The notes beneath the pieces are model-generated. The model saw only the letters and a program-made list of their open reading frames with translations. It was not told the origin of the DNA and made no database searches. A program made the position numbers and the translations under genes. Positions 8,350 through 16,111 of a stretch of 38,949 bases of DNA are shown piece after piece. Source of the DNA: Sphingobacteriales bacterium TSM_CSM (lineage in GTDB: Bacteria; Bacteroidota; Bacteroidia; Chitinophagales; UBA2359); the NCBI GenBank assembly GCA_002212725.1, contig MTCR01000053.1, positions 1 to 38,949 of the forward strand, given 5' to 3'. How positions within the stretch are numbered: the stretch's first letter is position 1; every line of letters starts with the position of its first letter.

Positions 8350-9357
8350 CTACTCGTCTAAAACCGGTTTGTTAAGAGTTTGCCAGATGAGGTCTTTGAG
8401 TTGGGTAAGTCCTTGGCCGGTAGCAGCCGATATAAATATGTGCGGTATGCGTTTGGGCAAATTGGGTAGCAGCAGTTGTTTCAGTTCGTCGTCAATAAGA
8501 TCAGATTTGGTAATGGCCAGAATGCGTTTTTTATTGGCCAGTTCGGGGTTGTAGAGTTTACACTCTTTCAGCAGGACATTATATTCCTTTTTAATATCGG
8601 CAGAGTCGGCAGGAACCATAAAGAGGAGTACTGAGTTTCGCTCAATATGTCGCAAAAAGCGGTGCCCCAGTCCTTTACCTTTATGAGCGCCTTCAATAAT
8701 GCCGGGTATGTCTGCCATAATAAAAGAGCGGTTGCCGCGGTAGTCCACCATGCCCAGATTGGGCACAAGAGTGGTAAAGGGGTAATCGGCAATTTCGGGT
8801 TTTGCGGCCGAAACGGCTGCCAGCAGGGTAGATTTTCCGGCATTTGGAAACCCTACCAAACCCACATCGGCCAGCAGTTTTAGTTCCAGTATTTTCCAGA
8901 CTTCTTGTCCGGGTTCTCCGGGTTGTGCAAAGCGGGGGGTTTGGTTGGTGGCGGTTTTAAAGTGAGCATTGCCCATGCCGCCCCGGCCGCCGGGCACCCA
9001 AACAACTTCTTGTCCGTCTTCGGTAATTTCAATGTCTATTCCACCGGTTTCGGCATCTTTGGCAACGGTTCCAAGGGGCACTTCCAGCACTACATCTTTA
9101 CCATTGGCGCCGGTTTTTAAGTTTCCGCTGCCGCCAACGCCGTTTTCGGCAATAACATGTTTTCGGTATTTAAGGTGCAGCAGAGTCCACAGTTGGGCGT
9201 TGCCCCGCAAAATAACATGGCCGCCTCGTCCGCCGTTTCCGCCATCGGGGCCGCCTTTTGGCAAATATTTGGCCCGATGCAGGTGTACCGAACCGCTGCC
9301 CCCCTTGCCGGAGCGGCAGCAAATTTTCACATAATCCACAAAATTACCTCCCTCCAT
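8350..9357 (-). CDS. obg: GTPase Obg/CgtA
   Basis: A 335-residue protein from [12 protein letters not shown]. The N-terminal glycine-rich Obg fold ([20 protein letters not shown]) covers about residues 1-158. It is followed by the G domain with Walker A GFPNAGKS at 159-166, switch I/G2 DYPFTTL, G3 [17 protein letters not shown]4 TKSD and G5 SAATGQG. Obg is an essential GTPase in large-subunit ribosome assembly and stress control. No C-terminal OCT extension is present, as usual outside Firmicutes and Actinobacteria. A longer in-frame start (9399) would add LLLVVYLQQ residues foreign to the family, so 9357 is preferred. It lies 65 bp downstream of adk, a pairing common in Bacteroidota. Confidence 0.95.
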   Translation of the reverse strand: MEGGNFVDYVKICCRSGKGGSGSVHLHRAKYLPKGGPDGGNGGRGGHVILRGNAQLWTLLHLKYRKHVIAENGVGGSGNLKTGANGKDVVLEVPLGTVAKDAETGGIDIEITEDGQEVVWVPGGRGGMGNAHFKTATNQTPRFAQPGEPGQEVWKILELKLLADVGLVGFPNAGKSTLLAAVSAAKPEIADYPFTTLVPNLGMVDYRGNRSFIMADIPGIIEGAHKGKGLGHRFLRHIERNSVLLFMVPADSADIKKEYNVLLKECKLYNPELANKKRILAITKSDLIDDELKQLLLPNLPKRIPHIFISAATGQGLTQLKDLIWQTLNKPVLDE

Positions 9358-9422
9358 ATTACTGCTATTCTGTTGTAAGTAAACAACAAGCAACAACACA
9401 ACTGCCTTGCCCGGGGCAGGTG

Positions 9423-10001
9423 TTATTGCAACACATCTATTTCAGCGCAAAGCAGGTCGGTTATTTCGTCAATGCTACCTTCGCCATTAATATTGCTCAA
9501 TTTTCCTTTTTTTGCATAATGTTCGGCTACCGGAATGGTTTTGTTGTTATATTCCTGCACCCGCCGTTTAATGGTTTCTTCGTTTACATCATCGGCCCGG
9601 CCCGATGTTTTACCGCGTTCCAGAATGCGGCGCAGCAGTTCTGCTTCGCTTACCTGCAGGGCTAAAACTTTGGCAATTTCGGTGCCTTTTTCGGTGAGCA
9701 GGTTATCTAAGGCTTCGGCTTGTGCCACAGTTCGCGGAAAGCCATCAAAAATAAACCCGTTTACCTTACCTGCAAACTCATCAAGTTTTTGGTCTATCAT
9801 GCCAATTACCACTTCATCGGGCACCAAAAGACCTTGTTCCATGTATCTTTGTGCTTCAAGCCCCAGTTTACTGCCTTTGGCTTTTTCTTCGCGCAGCAAA
9901 TCGCCGGTTGAAATGTGTTTTAAAAGATATTGCGATATAAGAAACGCAGCCTGTGTGCCTTTACCACTGCCGGGAGGACCAAACAAAATAAGATTTAACA
10001 T
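9423..10001 (-). CDS. adk: adenylate kinase
   Basis: A 192-residue protein with P-loop GPPGSGKGT (residues 8-16), the AMP-binding segment [10 protein letters not shown] and the [14 protein letters not shown] motif. The LID region is short ([13 protein letters not shown]) and lacks the zinc-binding insertion, so this is a short-form enzyme like AK1. It interconverts ATP + AMP and 2 ADP in the cytosol. It is first in an apparent adk-obg-EamA run on the minus strand; in many relatives hpt precedes adk, but it is not present here. The start [11 protein letters not shown] is typical of the family. Confidence 0.96.
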   Translation of the reverse strand: MLNLILFGPPGSGKGTQAAFLISQYLLKHISTGDLLREEKAKGSKLGLEAQRYMEQGLLVPDEVVIGMIDQKLDEFAGKVNGFIFDGFPRTVAQAEALDNLLTEKGTEIAKVLALQVSEAELLRRILERGKTSGRADDVNEETIKRRVQEYNNKTIPVAEHYAKKGKLSNINGEGSIDEITDLLCAEIDVLQ

Positions 10002-10036
10002 TACAATTAAAAATTAAGTATTTTTGTTCCGAAAAC

Positions 10037-10045
10037 GCAAAGGTA
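10037..10045 (-). promoter_or_regulatory. -7 element upstream of adk
   Basis: The minus strand reads TACCTTTGC (10045-10037), a TAnnTTTG match 36 nt before the adk start. The upstream sequence is T/A-rich without an exact TTTG at the expected distance. Confidence 0.5.
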
Positions 10046-10072
10046 ATGCTTTTTTGCTTATTTTTGCTTACT

Positions 10073-10221
10073 TATTCAGGTTGTACCTTTCTTGGTGATG
10101 TTCTTAACTAAATTTCTTTCATTTTACCGCAAAGAACGCAAAGTTCCGCAAAGTTTTTTGCTCTTTATGGTCAAGCAAGGAACATGAGAAAATGCCTGGA
10201 TTTACAGACAGTACCTGAATA
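10073..10221 (+). repeat. interspersed MITE-like repeat, copy A (149 bp)
   Basis: A non-coding element whose inverted second copy lies at 31311-31476. The ends form a 9-bp terminal inverted repeat: TATTCAGGT at 10073-10081 and ACCTGAATA at 10213-10221. Long identical blocks are shared with copy B, for example 10092-10111 with 31436-31455 (20 nt) and 10148-10174 with 31371-31397 (27 nt). The middle holds three GCAAAG iterations. A 13-bp direct repeat ATTTTTGCTTACT flanks the element (10060-10072 and 10227-10239). The right copy is 5 nt beyond the inverted end. This could be a target-site duplication, although the left side is low-complexity. No open frame of note is present. Confidence 0.75.
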
Positions 10222-10354
10222 GTTACATTTTTGCTTACTCTGCCGCATGATGTGTGCAAAATAGGGTGGTAAATACTGTATAATGTTTGCCATTAACACT
10301 CTTGACGGCATTTTATTTGTTTAACATTTTTTTAGGCAACGCAACCTGTTTACC

Positions 10355-10669
10355 ATGTATTTGTACAATGTTACGGTAAAAATTGACCCCGAAAAACACG
10401 ACGACTGGCTGCACTGGATGCAAAGCGTGCATATACCCGATGTTATGAAAACCGGCCTGTTTGAGCAATACCGGCTGTGTAAACTGCTTGAACAAGATGA
10501 AAGCGGCGGCATTACCTATGCCGTGCAATATTTGTTTAACAATATGGCCGATTATTTTACTTATCAGCAGCAATTTGCCCCGCATTTCCAACAACAACAT
10601 GCCGAAAGGTACCGCAACCACTTTGTTGCTTTCCGAACGCTGTTGCGCATTGTAGCAGAATCGGGCTGA
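10355..10669 (+). CDS. DUF4286 family protein
   Basis: A 104-residue protein resembling the small Bacteroidota DUF4286 family: MYLYNVTVKIDPEKHDDWLHWM at the N-terminus, IPDVMKTGLF, then a Tyr/Phe-rich second half (YAVQYLFNNMADY) and a helical end. The layout suggests a ferredoxin-like alpha/beta fold of the dimeric barrel kind, but no catalytic role is known to me. It is cytosolic, with no signal peptide. It stands alone between the divergent adk gene with the repeat element and the PorE-like gene. The family assignment is from pattern memory; function unknown. Confidence 0.75.
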   Translation: MYLYNVTVKIDPEKHDDWLHWMQSVHIPDVMKTGLFEQYRLCKLLEQDESGGITYAVQYLFNNMADYFTYQQQFAPHFQQQHAERYRNHFVAFRTLLRIVAESG

Positions 10670-11040
10670 AAAAGCCGGCAGCGGCAATAAATATTTGCAA
10701 AGGCTTGTCACAAAAAAGTAAAATAAATGCTCTAAATTTGCAATTAGGCGCGTTGTTCCTTAAAAAAGACGGAGTGCTGAAGGCAGTATGCCGGTAAAAT
10801 AACCGGCTGCAAAAGCCAAAACAGCCCGGTTTATTTGTTTTTAAGAACACACTTTAAATATAAAGCGCTGTTTTACAGAAATTTACAGATAGCATTTTTA
10901 TAAAACATTTTATTCGGACTGTATTTTACCGCTTTGGCTGCCAATAAAATTATAGGCAAGCTTGCCAAAATTGGTATTGTTTTTGCGTTTTGATAAATAC
11001 CTTAAAAAGTCGTGTACACCGAAAATAAAACCATTTTGAT
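10670..11040. other. 371-bp intergenic region before the PorE-like gene
   Basis: It contains a -7-like TAAATTTG at 10733-10740, which would give a leader of about 300 nt, and a hairpin GCCGGT/ACCGGC at 10790-10807. The rest is AT-rich. No credible reading frame or RNA gene was recognised. Confidence 0.4.
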
Positions 11041-14000
11041 ATGAAGAACATTTATTGTGCTGTGCTGTTGGTGTTGGGCTTACTGGCAGTAACCCATGCT
11101 GTTGCACAAACATCAGACCCAAGGTTAAAAAAGGCCAATCAACTGTTTGATGCGTTTTCGTTTCCAGATGCCGCCGAGCAATACAAAAAAATACTGGCTA
11201 AAGACGACAACATTGCCGAAGCAAAAATTAAACTGGCCGAATGCTACAGGCTTATGAACATGCCCATTGAAGCCGAATACTGGTACGAACAGGTGGTTGA
11301 ACTGTCCGAAAGCGAACCGGTACACAAATACCACTATGGTATGGCGCTTAAAATGAACGGTAAATTTGACCGCGCCAAACAAATGTTTCTGGAATATGCC
11401 CAATTAGTACCGGCCGACTCACGCGGGTTGCGACAGGCCGAAGCCTGCGAACAGGCCAATTATTTTCTTACCAACCCGGGCATTTACCAACTTAACCTGG
11501 CCGCTTCGGTTAATACCGAAAAAGCCGATTTTGGACCTGCCTTTTACCGCGAGGGTATTGTATATGCCTCTGAAGCCAATGTAAAAGATAAAACCAAAAT
11601 GTATAACTGGCGCGAACAGCCTTTTTTAGACCTGTTTTATGCCAAACAAGACGGCGACAACCCCTCTAATTTAACCGCCCCCGAATCTTTTAAAGGCAAG
11701 GTAAACACCTGGGTTCATGAAGGCACGGTTGCTTTTTCGCAAGATTTTGAAACCATGTATTTTACCCGAAACAATTACATAAACGGCATTACCGGTTACG
11801 ATACCGAAGAAATAATGAACACGGTAAACCTTAAAATTTACGAAGCAAAATCGGAAGGCGGCGGCGAGCGCTGGGGCAGCGTAAAAGCCTTGCCCTTTAA
11901 CAACGACGATTACTCGGTAGGGCATCCCACCCTTAGCGCCGACGGGCAAGCGCTGTATTTTGTTTCTGATATGCCCGGCGGATATGGCGAAACCGACATT
12001 TATGTGAGTTACCTGAGCGGCGACAGCTGGAGTTCTCCCGAAAACCTGGGGCCCGAAATTAATACCGAAGGACGCGAAATGTTTCCGTTCATCAGCAAAG
12101 ACGGAACCTTGTATTTTGCCTCCGATGCCTTACCCGGCTTGGGCGGTTTAGATATTTTCTCATCGCAACTGCAAGACGACGGAACCTGGAGCGCACCCGA
12201 AAACCTGCGCTACCCCATCAATACCAATGCCGATGACTTTGCCTTTATTATTGATGCCTCTAACTCTAAAGGCTACCTTTCATCTAACCGTCCGGGCGGC
12301 AAAGGCGATGATGACATTTACAGCTTTACCAAACTTACCAACGTACTCATTGGTGTAGTGGTAGATTGCAACACCCAGCAACCCATTGAGGGCGCAAAAG
12401 TAGAATTGCTGGAAAACGGCAAACTCATGCAAAAAAGAACCTCCAATGCCAAAGGCGGGTTTTCATTCCCCATTTCGCCCGGCAAACAATACGTGGTAAA
12501 TGCCAGCAAAACCGATTACGAAGACGGCAGCCAGCAAATTTCTACCGTGGGCATGAGCGGCACACAGGTAGAAGTTAAAATTCCTATTTGCCCCAAAACC
12601 GGCCCCAACGGCGCCACTACCCAAGCCGGCGCAAAATGCAAGGGTGAAGGTACCGTTATGGACAAAGCCAGCAACAAACCGGTTTCGGGAGCCATTGTTA
12701 CCCTTACCAACGTGGACACCCGCGAAGAAAAAACCTTTGTAACCGGCGCCGATGGAAAATACAGCTTTGAACTCGACTCAGAGTCGGACTATGTAATACA
12801 TGCCGCAAAAGAATATTACTTTACCGAGGTTAAATCGGTTTCTACCAAAGGCCGTGATTGTGCTTCGCCCGCCGAAAGCAATATGCCCCTCGATTTCCCG
12901 ATTGTAAAAGTAATTGACGAAAACAAACTGGGACCCAACGGCCAAATTCCGCCCTCCGACCAGGTTATTATTACAGACGGCATACCCAGCGAGGTGCTTA
13001 ACCTTAACCATATTTACTACGATTTTGACCAGCACTACATTAGAAAAGATGCTAAACCCGAATTGGATAAAGTGGTTGATTTTATGTACCGCAACCCTTC
13101 CATTATTCTGGAACTGCGCTCGCATACCGATTCCCGCGGCACCCATGAGTATAACCAGGCGCTTTCAGAACGCCGCGCTCAATCTGCCCTTAGTTACATT
13201 ATGGGCAGGGGTATTGGCGCCAGCAGAATTTCTGCAAAAGGATTTGGCGAAACCCAACTTACCAACGAATGCTCTGACGGAATACCCTGCGACGACGCCA
13301 AACACCAAAACAACCGACGAACCGAGTTTGCCGTGGTAGGGTATGCCGCCAATGCTATTTACAGCGCCCCCCGCTACTTTGGAATACAAGACTACCACCG
13401 GGGTAAAAACTACTACAAAAGCAAAACCGATGCCAACGGCCACAGCAGCTACAACAGCGGCGGTTCCTCTTCTTCCTCCTCCTCATCTGCAAGTTCTTCC
13501 AATTCCGGCTCCTATGCTTCCGTTTCAGAAAGCAGCAGTTCTTATGTAACCGAACCTGCCGCTACAACTTCATCATCGGGTGGCGGCAAAAAGAAAAAAC
13601 AACTTCCGCACGCCTACGCTACCGATTTTGAAACCGGCAACACAAGCAGCTCCACCACAAGTTCGGGCAGCAGCAGCGCCGATAAAAGCAGCAACTACGC
13701 CAGCACAACCACCGCAAGCAGCAGCAGTACTCCCACTTACTACGATAACCTTGCCACTTCTGCTCCGGCAGTTGCCACATCAAACTCGGGCAGCAGCGGC
13801 GCAGAATACCGCATACAATTGGGCGTATTTCACAACCCCGACCTGTCGCAGTTTGACAAATTAGCCGATATTGGTAAAATTACCCTCGAAACAAGCGCCA
13901 ACGGCGATGCTCAACGCGTACTCATCGGCAATTTTTCTGACCAAACCAGCGCCGACGAAGCTATGTATAAAGTAAAACAACGCGGCTTTAAAGATGCTTT

Positions 14001-14046
14001 TCTGGTAAATTACAACAACGGATTGCGCATAGGCCGCAAACCATAA
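11041..14046 (+). CDS. PorE-like OmpA-family protein (TPR, PD40 propeller, two CRD, OmpA) with C-terminal SPOR domain
   Basis: A 1001-residue periplasmic/outer-membrane-associated protein. A signal peptide (1-22) is followed by TPR-like helices (about 28-140). Next come PD40/WD40-like propeller repeats (about 225-430, for example DGQALYFVSDMPGGYGETDIY and DGTLYFASDALPGLGGLDIF). Two carboxypeptidase-regulatory-like domains follow (about 436-510 and 535-615), then an OmpA peptidoglycan-binding domain (about 654-769, ELRSHTDSRGTHEYNQALSERRAQ and NRRTEF). A long Ser-rich linker (about 800-920) with a KKKKQ patch leads to a SPOR-like domain (about 921-1001, YRIQLGVF to FKDAFLVNYNNG). The order TPR-propeller-CRD-OmpA is that of PorE, which anchors the T9SS to peptidoglycan. 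The extra CRD, the linker and the SPOR domain are unusual. No lipobox is seen. Whether it is the PorE orthologue or a paralogue is uncertain. Confidence 0.8.
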   Translation: MKNIYCAVLLVLGLLAVTHAVAQTSDPRLKKANQLFDAFSFPDAAEQYKKILAKDDNIAEAKIKLAECYRLMNMPIEAEYWYEQVVELSESEPVHKYHYGMALKMNGKFDRAKQMFLEYAQLVPADSRGLRQAEACEQANYFLTNPGIYQLNLAASVNTEKADFGPAFYREGIVYASEANVKDKTKMYNWREQPFLDLFYAKQDGDNPSNLTAPESFKGKVNTWVHEGTVAFSQDFETMYFTRNNYINGITGYDTEEIMNTVNLKIYEAKSEGGGERWGSVKALPFNNDDYSVGHPTLSADGQALYFVSDMPGGYGETDIYVSYLSGDSWSSPENLGPEINTEGREMFPFISKDGTLYFASDALPGLGGLDIFSSQLQDDGTWSAPENLRYPINTNADDFAFIIDASNSKGYLSSNRPGGKGDDDIYSFTKLTNVLIGVVVDCNTQQPIEGAKVELLENGKLMQKRTSNAKGGFSFPISPGKQYVVNASKTDYEDGSQQISTVGMSGTQVEVKIPICPKTGPNGATTQAGAKCKGEGTVMDKASNKPVSGAIVTLTNVDTREEKTFVTGADGKYSFELDSESDYVIHAAKEYYFTEVKSVSTKGRDCASPAESNMPLDFPIVKVIDENKLGPNGQIPPSDQVIITDGIPSEVLNLNHIYYDFDQHYIRKDAKPELDKVVDFMYRNPSIILELRSHTDSRGTHEYNQALSERRAQSALSYIMGRGIGASRISAKGFGETQLTNECSDGIPCDDAKHQNNRRTEFAVVGYAANAIYSAPRYFGIQDYHRGKNYYKSKTDANGHSSYNSGGSSSSSSSSASSSNSGSYASVSESSSSYVTEPAATTSSSGGGKKKKQLPHAYATDFETGNTSSSTTSSGSSSADKSSNYASTTTASSSSTPTYYDNLATSAPAVATSNSGSSGAEYRIQLGVFHNPDLSQFDKLADIGKITLETSANGDAQRVLIGNFSDQTSADEAMYKVKQRGFKDAFLVNYNNGLRIGRKP

Positions 14047-14070
14047 AACAAAGCCGGTTGCCAAATTTAA

Positions 14071-14103
14071 AAAAGGGGTAAAACAAGTTGTTTTACCCCT
14101 TTT
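14071..14103 (+). terminator. intrinsic terminator after the PorE-like gene
   Basis: A 14-bp perfect stem AAAAGGGGTAAAAC (14071-14084) pairs with GTTTTACCCCTTTT (14090-14103) around a 5-nt loop, followed by further T residues. It starts about 25 nt after the stop codon. The A- and T-runs on both sides make it usable in both directions. Confidence 0.85.
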
Positions 14104-14115
14104 TTGTTATCTTTG
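14088..14115 (+). promoter_or_regulatory. promoter overlapping the terminator, for the sphingomyelinase-like gene
   Basis: TTG (14088-14090) and TATCTTTG (14108-14115) are separated by 17 nt. The -7 element starts right after the terminator T-tract, and the TTG lies in the terminator loop and right arm. The predicted start of transcription is about 80 nt before the chosen ATG at 14200. Confidence 0.55.
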
Positions 14116-14199
14116 TTTTGCCGTGCCCGCTTTTGCACTAAAACACCTCCTGCAAACGTTTTAAGAAAATTCTGTTTTATAAAAATCTGCACCAATTTC

Positions 14200-15876
14200 A
14201 TGAGTAAACTTTTTGCCGGGATAGTTGCCGCGCTCATCGGGTTATTTTTTTGCGCCCCGCTCCTTGCAGAATCGTATGTTTTTTTCCAGAACAACACGTC
14301 CTTTCCCATACAGGTAAACACCTCGCAAAGCGGCAGCCACGCACTTGCCGAAGTTGCATGGTGGGGTAAAGACGGCATTATTGCACCCTGGCAAAAAGAA
14401 AGTAATGTGTTTTGGGTTAACCGCAATAAAGGCATTAAAAATGGTAAAACCTACCTGTTTACCGTTTCCCTGAGCGCCGGAACCGATACCATACGGTTTT
14501 TGGTAAACATAAAAGGCTGGCCCGTAGGCAGCGGCATGAAATTTGCCCTTGAAGCGCCAAACTCAAAGCCCAAATGGTATCACGATAAAGAGTTTCACGA
14601 AGCCACCTTTATGTTAAACGGCAAATTGGTAACCGCCAAGTTTGCCGCATACAACACCCGCACCGCTTATTCTGATATTACACTGGTACTGCACGAATTG
14701 CAGCCCTACCCAACCAACCCTATAGACCTTATAAACCCCGATGTTATAAACATCCTGTCGTACAACATATACATGCTAACTCCGCCGCTGGCCTTTACCA
14801 ATCAGGAAACCCGCGCCGAAGTAATACCCGGCTATGTTCATGGCTACGATGCCATTATCTTTAGCGAAGCTTTTTACAACAGCGCCCGGACAACCCTGCT
14901 CGAAGGGCTTGCCCCCGAATACCCGTACCATACCCACGTACTCAACAACTCCGAAACCATAGAAGACGGCGGCGTAATTATTGTAAGCCGCTGGCCCATT
15001 GAGTTTACCAACCAAATGATTTACAACAACTGCCAGGGCGAAGACTGCTTTGCCTCAAAAGGGGTAATGTATGCACAAATTAACAAGCTGGGACGCCGGT
15101 ACCACCTTTTTGGTACTCACATGCAAGCCTGGAAATCGGGTGAGAAAGTTTCGGTAAGGCAAGAACAATTTCAGCAAATTAAACAATTTATTGGCGAACA
15201 ACATATTCCGAAAGGTGAACCTATATTAATTGGCGGCGATTTAAACGTTGACAAAATTGAAAATAAAGCCGATGAATATTGCCGAATGTTGAGCACACTG
15301 CAGGTAAACGAACCGGCTTACTGCCCATACCCCTATACCTGCAACGGGTTAACCAACTACTATTGCTCCGAAACTGCTCCGCCCGAATATCTCGATTACA
15401 TCCTGCCATTCAGCATAAATGGAGCAACTCCGCTAAAAGCCACCAACCAAGTGCGCATTTTGCGCGCCATAGAAGACAAACTCTGGAACATTTTCGACCT
15501 GTCTGACCATTTTTCGGTATGCGGACGCTTTGTGTTTCCGGCTGTTACGCTGGCAGATTACAACGCCAACAACTTACTAAATCCGCTTTGCCTTAACACA
15601 CCACAACCCGAAACACCCAACACCGCTACCCTGCTTAACCGCTTTACCCAATACATGAACAGCCTGCACAACCAAGGCGATACTTTGATGACTGCCATTG
15701 CCGCCAATCTGGAACAGTATTTTAATTCCGGCACAGTTTCTTTGCTTACCGATGCCGGCACTTTGGCAGATACCGCCGCCATAAAACAACAACTGCGTAT
15801 GTTGCAACAACAGGGCAACGTGCTGCTCATGATGCAGCCTTCGTTACTGCCCGTAGCGCCGCTAAGGGGGCAATAA
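14200..15876 (+). CDS. secreted sphingomyelinase C-like phosphodiesterase (EEP superfamily)
   Basis: 558 residues from MSKLFAGIVA, with a signal peptide ending near residue 23 (FFCAPLLA|ES). An N-terminal beta domain (about 25-175, YVFFQNNTSFPIQVNTS) is followed by an endonuclease/exonuclease/phosphatase domain (about 180-450). The expected catalytic residues are present: Glu223 (FSEAF), His307 (GTHMQAW), Asp347 and Asn349 (GGDLNVD), and Asp436-His437 (LSDHFSV). The GTHMQAW motif and the N-terminal domain point to neutral sphingomyelinase C rather than a DNase. Sphingomyelinase cleaves sphingomyelin to ceramide and phosphocholine. Two pairs of cysteines (CYPC-like PYCPYPYTC region, and QGEDC) could form disulfides. 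The C-terminal 100 residues are helical and not recognised, and there is no T9SS tail. A longer start at 14104 would lack a proper signal peptide, so 14200 is used. Confidence 0.8.
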   Translation: MSKLFAGIVAALIGLFFCAPLLAESYVFFQNNTSFPIQVNTSQSGSHALAEVAWWGKDGIIAPWQKESNVFWVNRNKGIKNGKTYLFTVSLSAGTDTIRFLVNIKGWPVGSGMKFALEAPNSKPKWYHDKEFHEATFMLNGKLVTAKFAAYNTRTAYSDITLVLHELQPYPTNPIDLINPDVINILSYNIYMLTPPLAFTNQETRAEVIPGYVHGYDAIIFSEAFYNSARTTLLEGLAPEYPYHTHVLNNSETIEDGGVIIVSRWPIEFTNQMIYNNCQGEDCFASKGVMYAQINKLGRRYHLFGTHMQAWKSGEKVSVRQEQFQQIKQFIGEQHIPKGEPILIGGDLNVDKIENKADEYCRMLSTLQVNEPAYCPYPYTCNGLTNYYCSETAPPEYLDYILPFSINGATPLKATNQVRILRAIEDKLWNIFDLSDHFSVCGRFVFPAVTLADYNANNLLNPLCLNTPQPETPNTATLLNRFTQYMNSLHNQGDTLMTAIAANLEQYFNSGTVSLLTDAGTLADTAAIKQQLRMLQQQGNVLLMMQPSLLPVAPLRGQ

Positions 15877-15911
15877 CACACTGCCCGTAACCTTAACCTT
15901 AACCGCCATAC

Positions 15912-15939
15912 GTAGAGACTCGATTAATCGCGCCTCTAC
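15912..15939. repeat. 28-bp imperfect palindrome (REP-like)
   Basis: GTAGAG at 15912-15917 and CTCTAC at 15934-15939 enclose CGATTAATCG-like inner arms, giving an imperfect hairpin in the 235-bp gap between two plus-strand genes. A GC-rich stretch with CGCCCTCGCGGGCGG follows at about 15961-15975. No run of T follows directly, so it is more like a repetitive extragenic palindrome than a classic terminator. No second copy was seen in this window. Confidence 0.5.
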
Positions 15940-16111
15940 CCGCCCCGCCCTGTCCATAAATCGCCCTCGCGGGCGGCGCAATTCCTGCATTGCCCTTGCG
16001 CACCGTTTCTGACCTTTCCGGTTGAAATTTTTTTGCCACACTAAAACATACACAGCGGGTTATTTGTCAATAACTTTGTTTGTATGCTACTGTTTTAAAC
16101 GGCACCCGGCT

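Noticed and set aside
10130..10153. GCAAAG iterations taken as a possible CRISPR or tandem array
   Set aside because: The three units are only 6-7 nt with uneven spacing and lie inside the dispersed repeat. No spacers are present.
13343..13864. Open frames overlapping the Ser-rich linker of the PorE-like gene
   Set aside because: They are frame-shifted readings of low-complexity coding DNA and have Pro/Ala/Thr-rich sequence without motifs. The OmpA-SPOR frame is clearly the real one.
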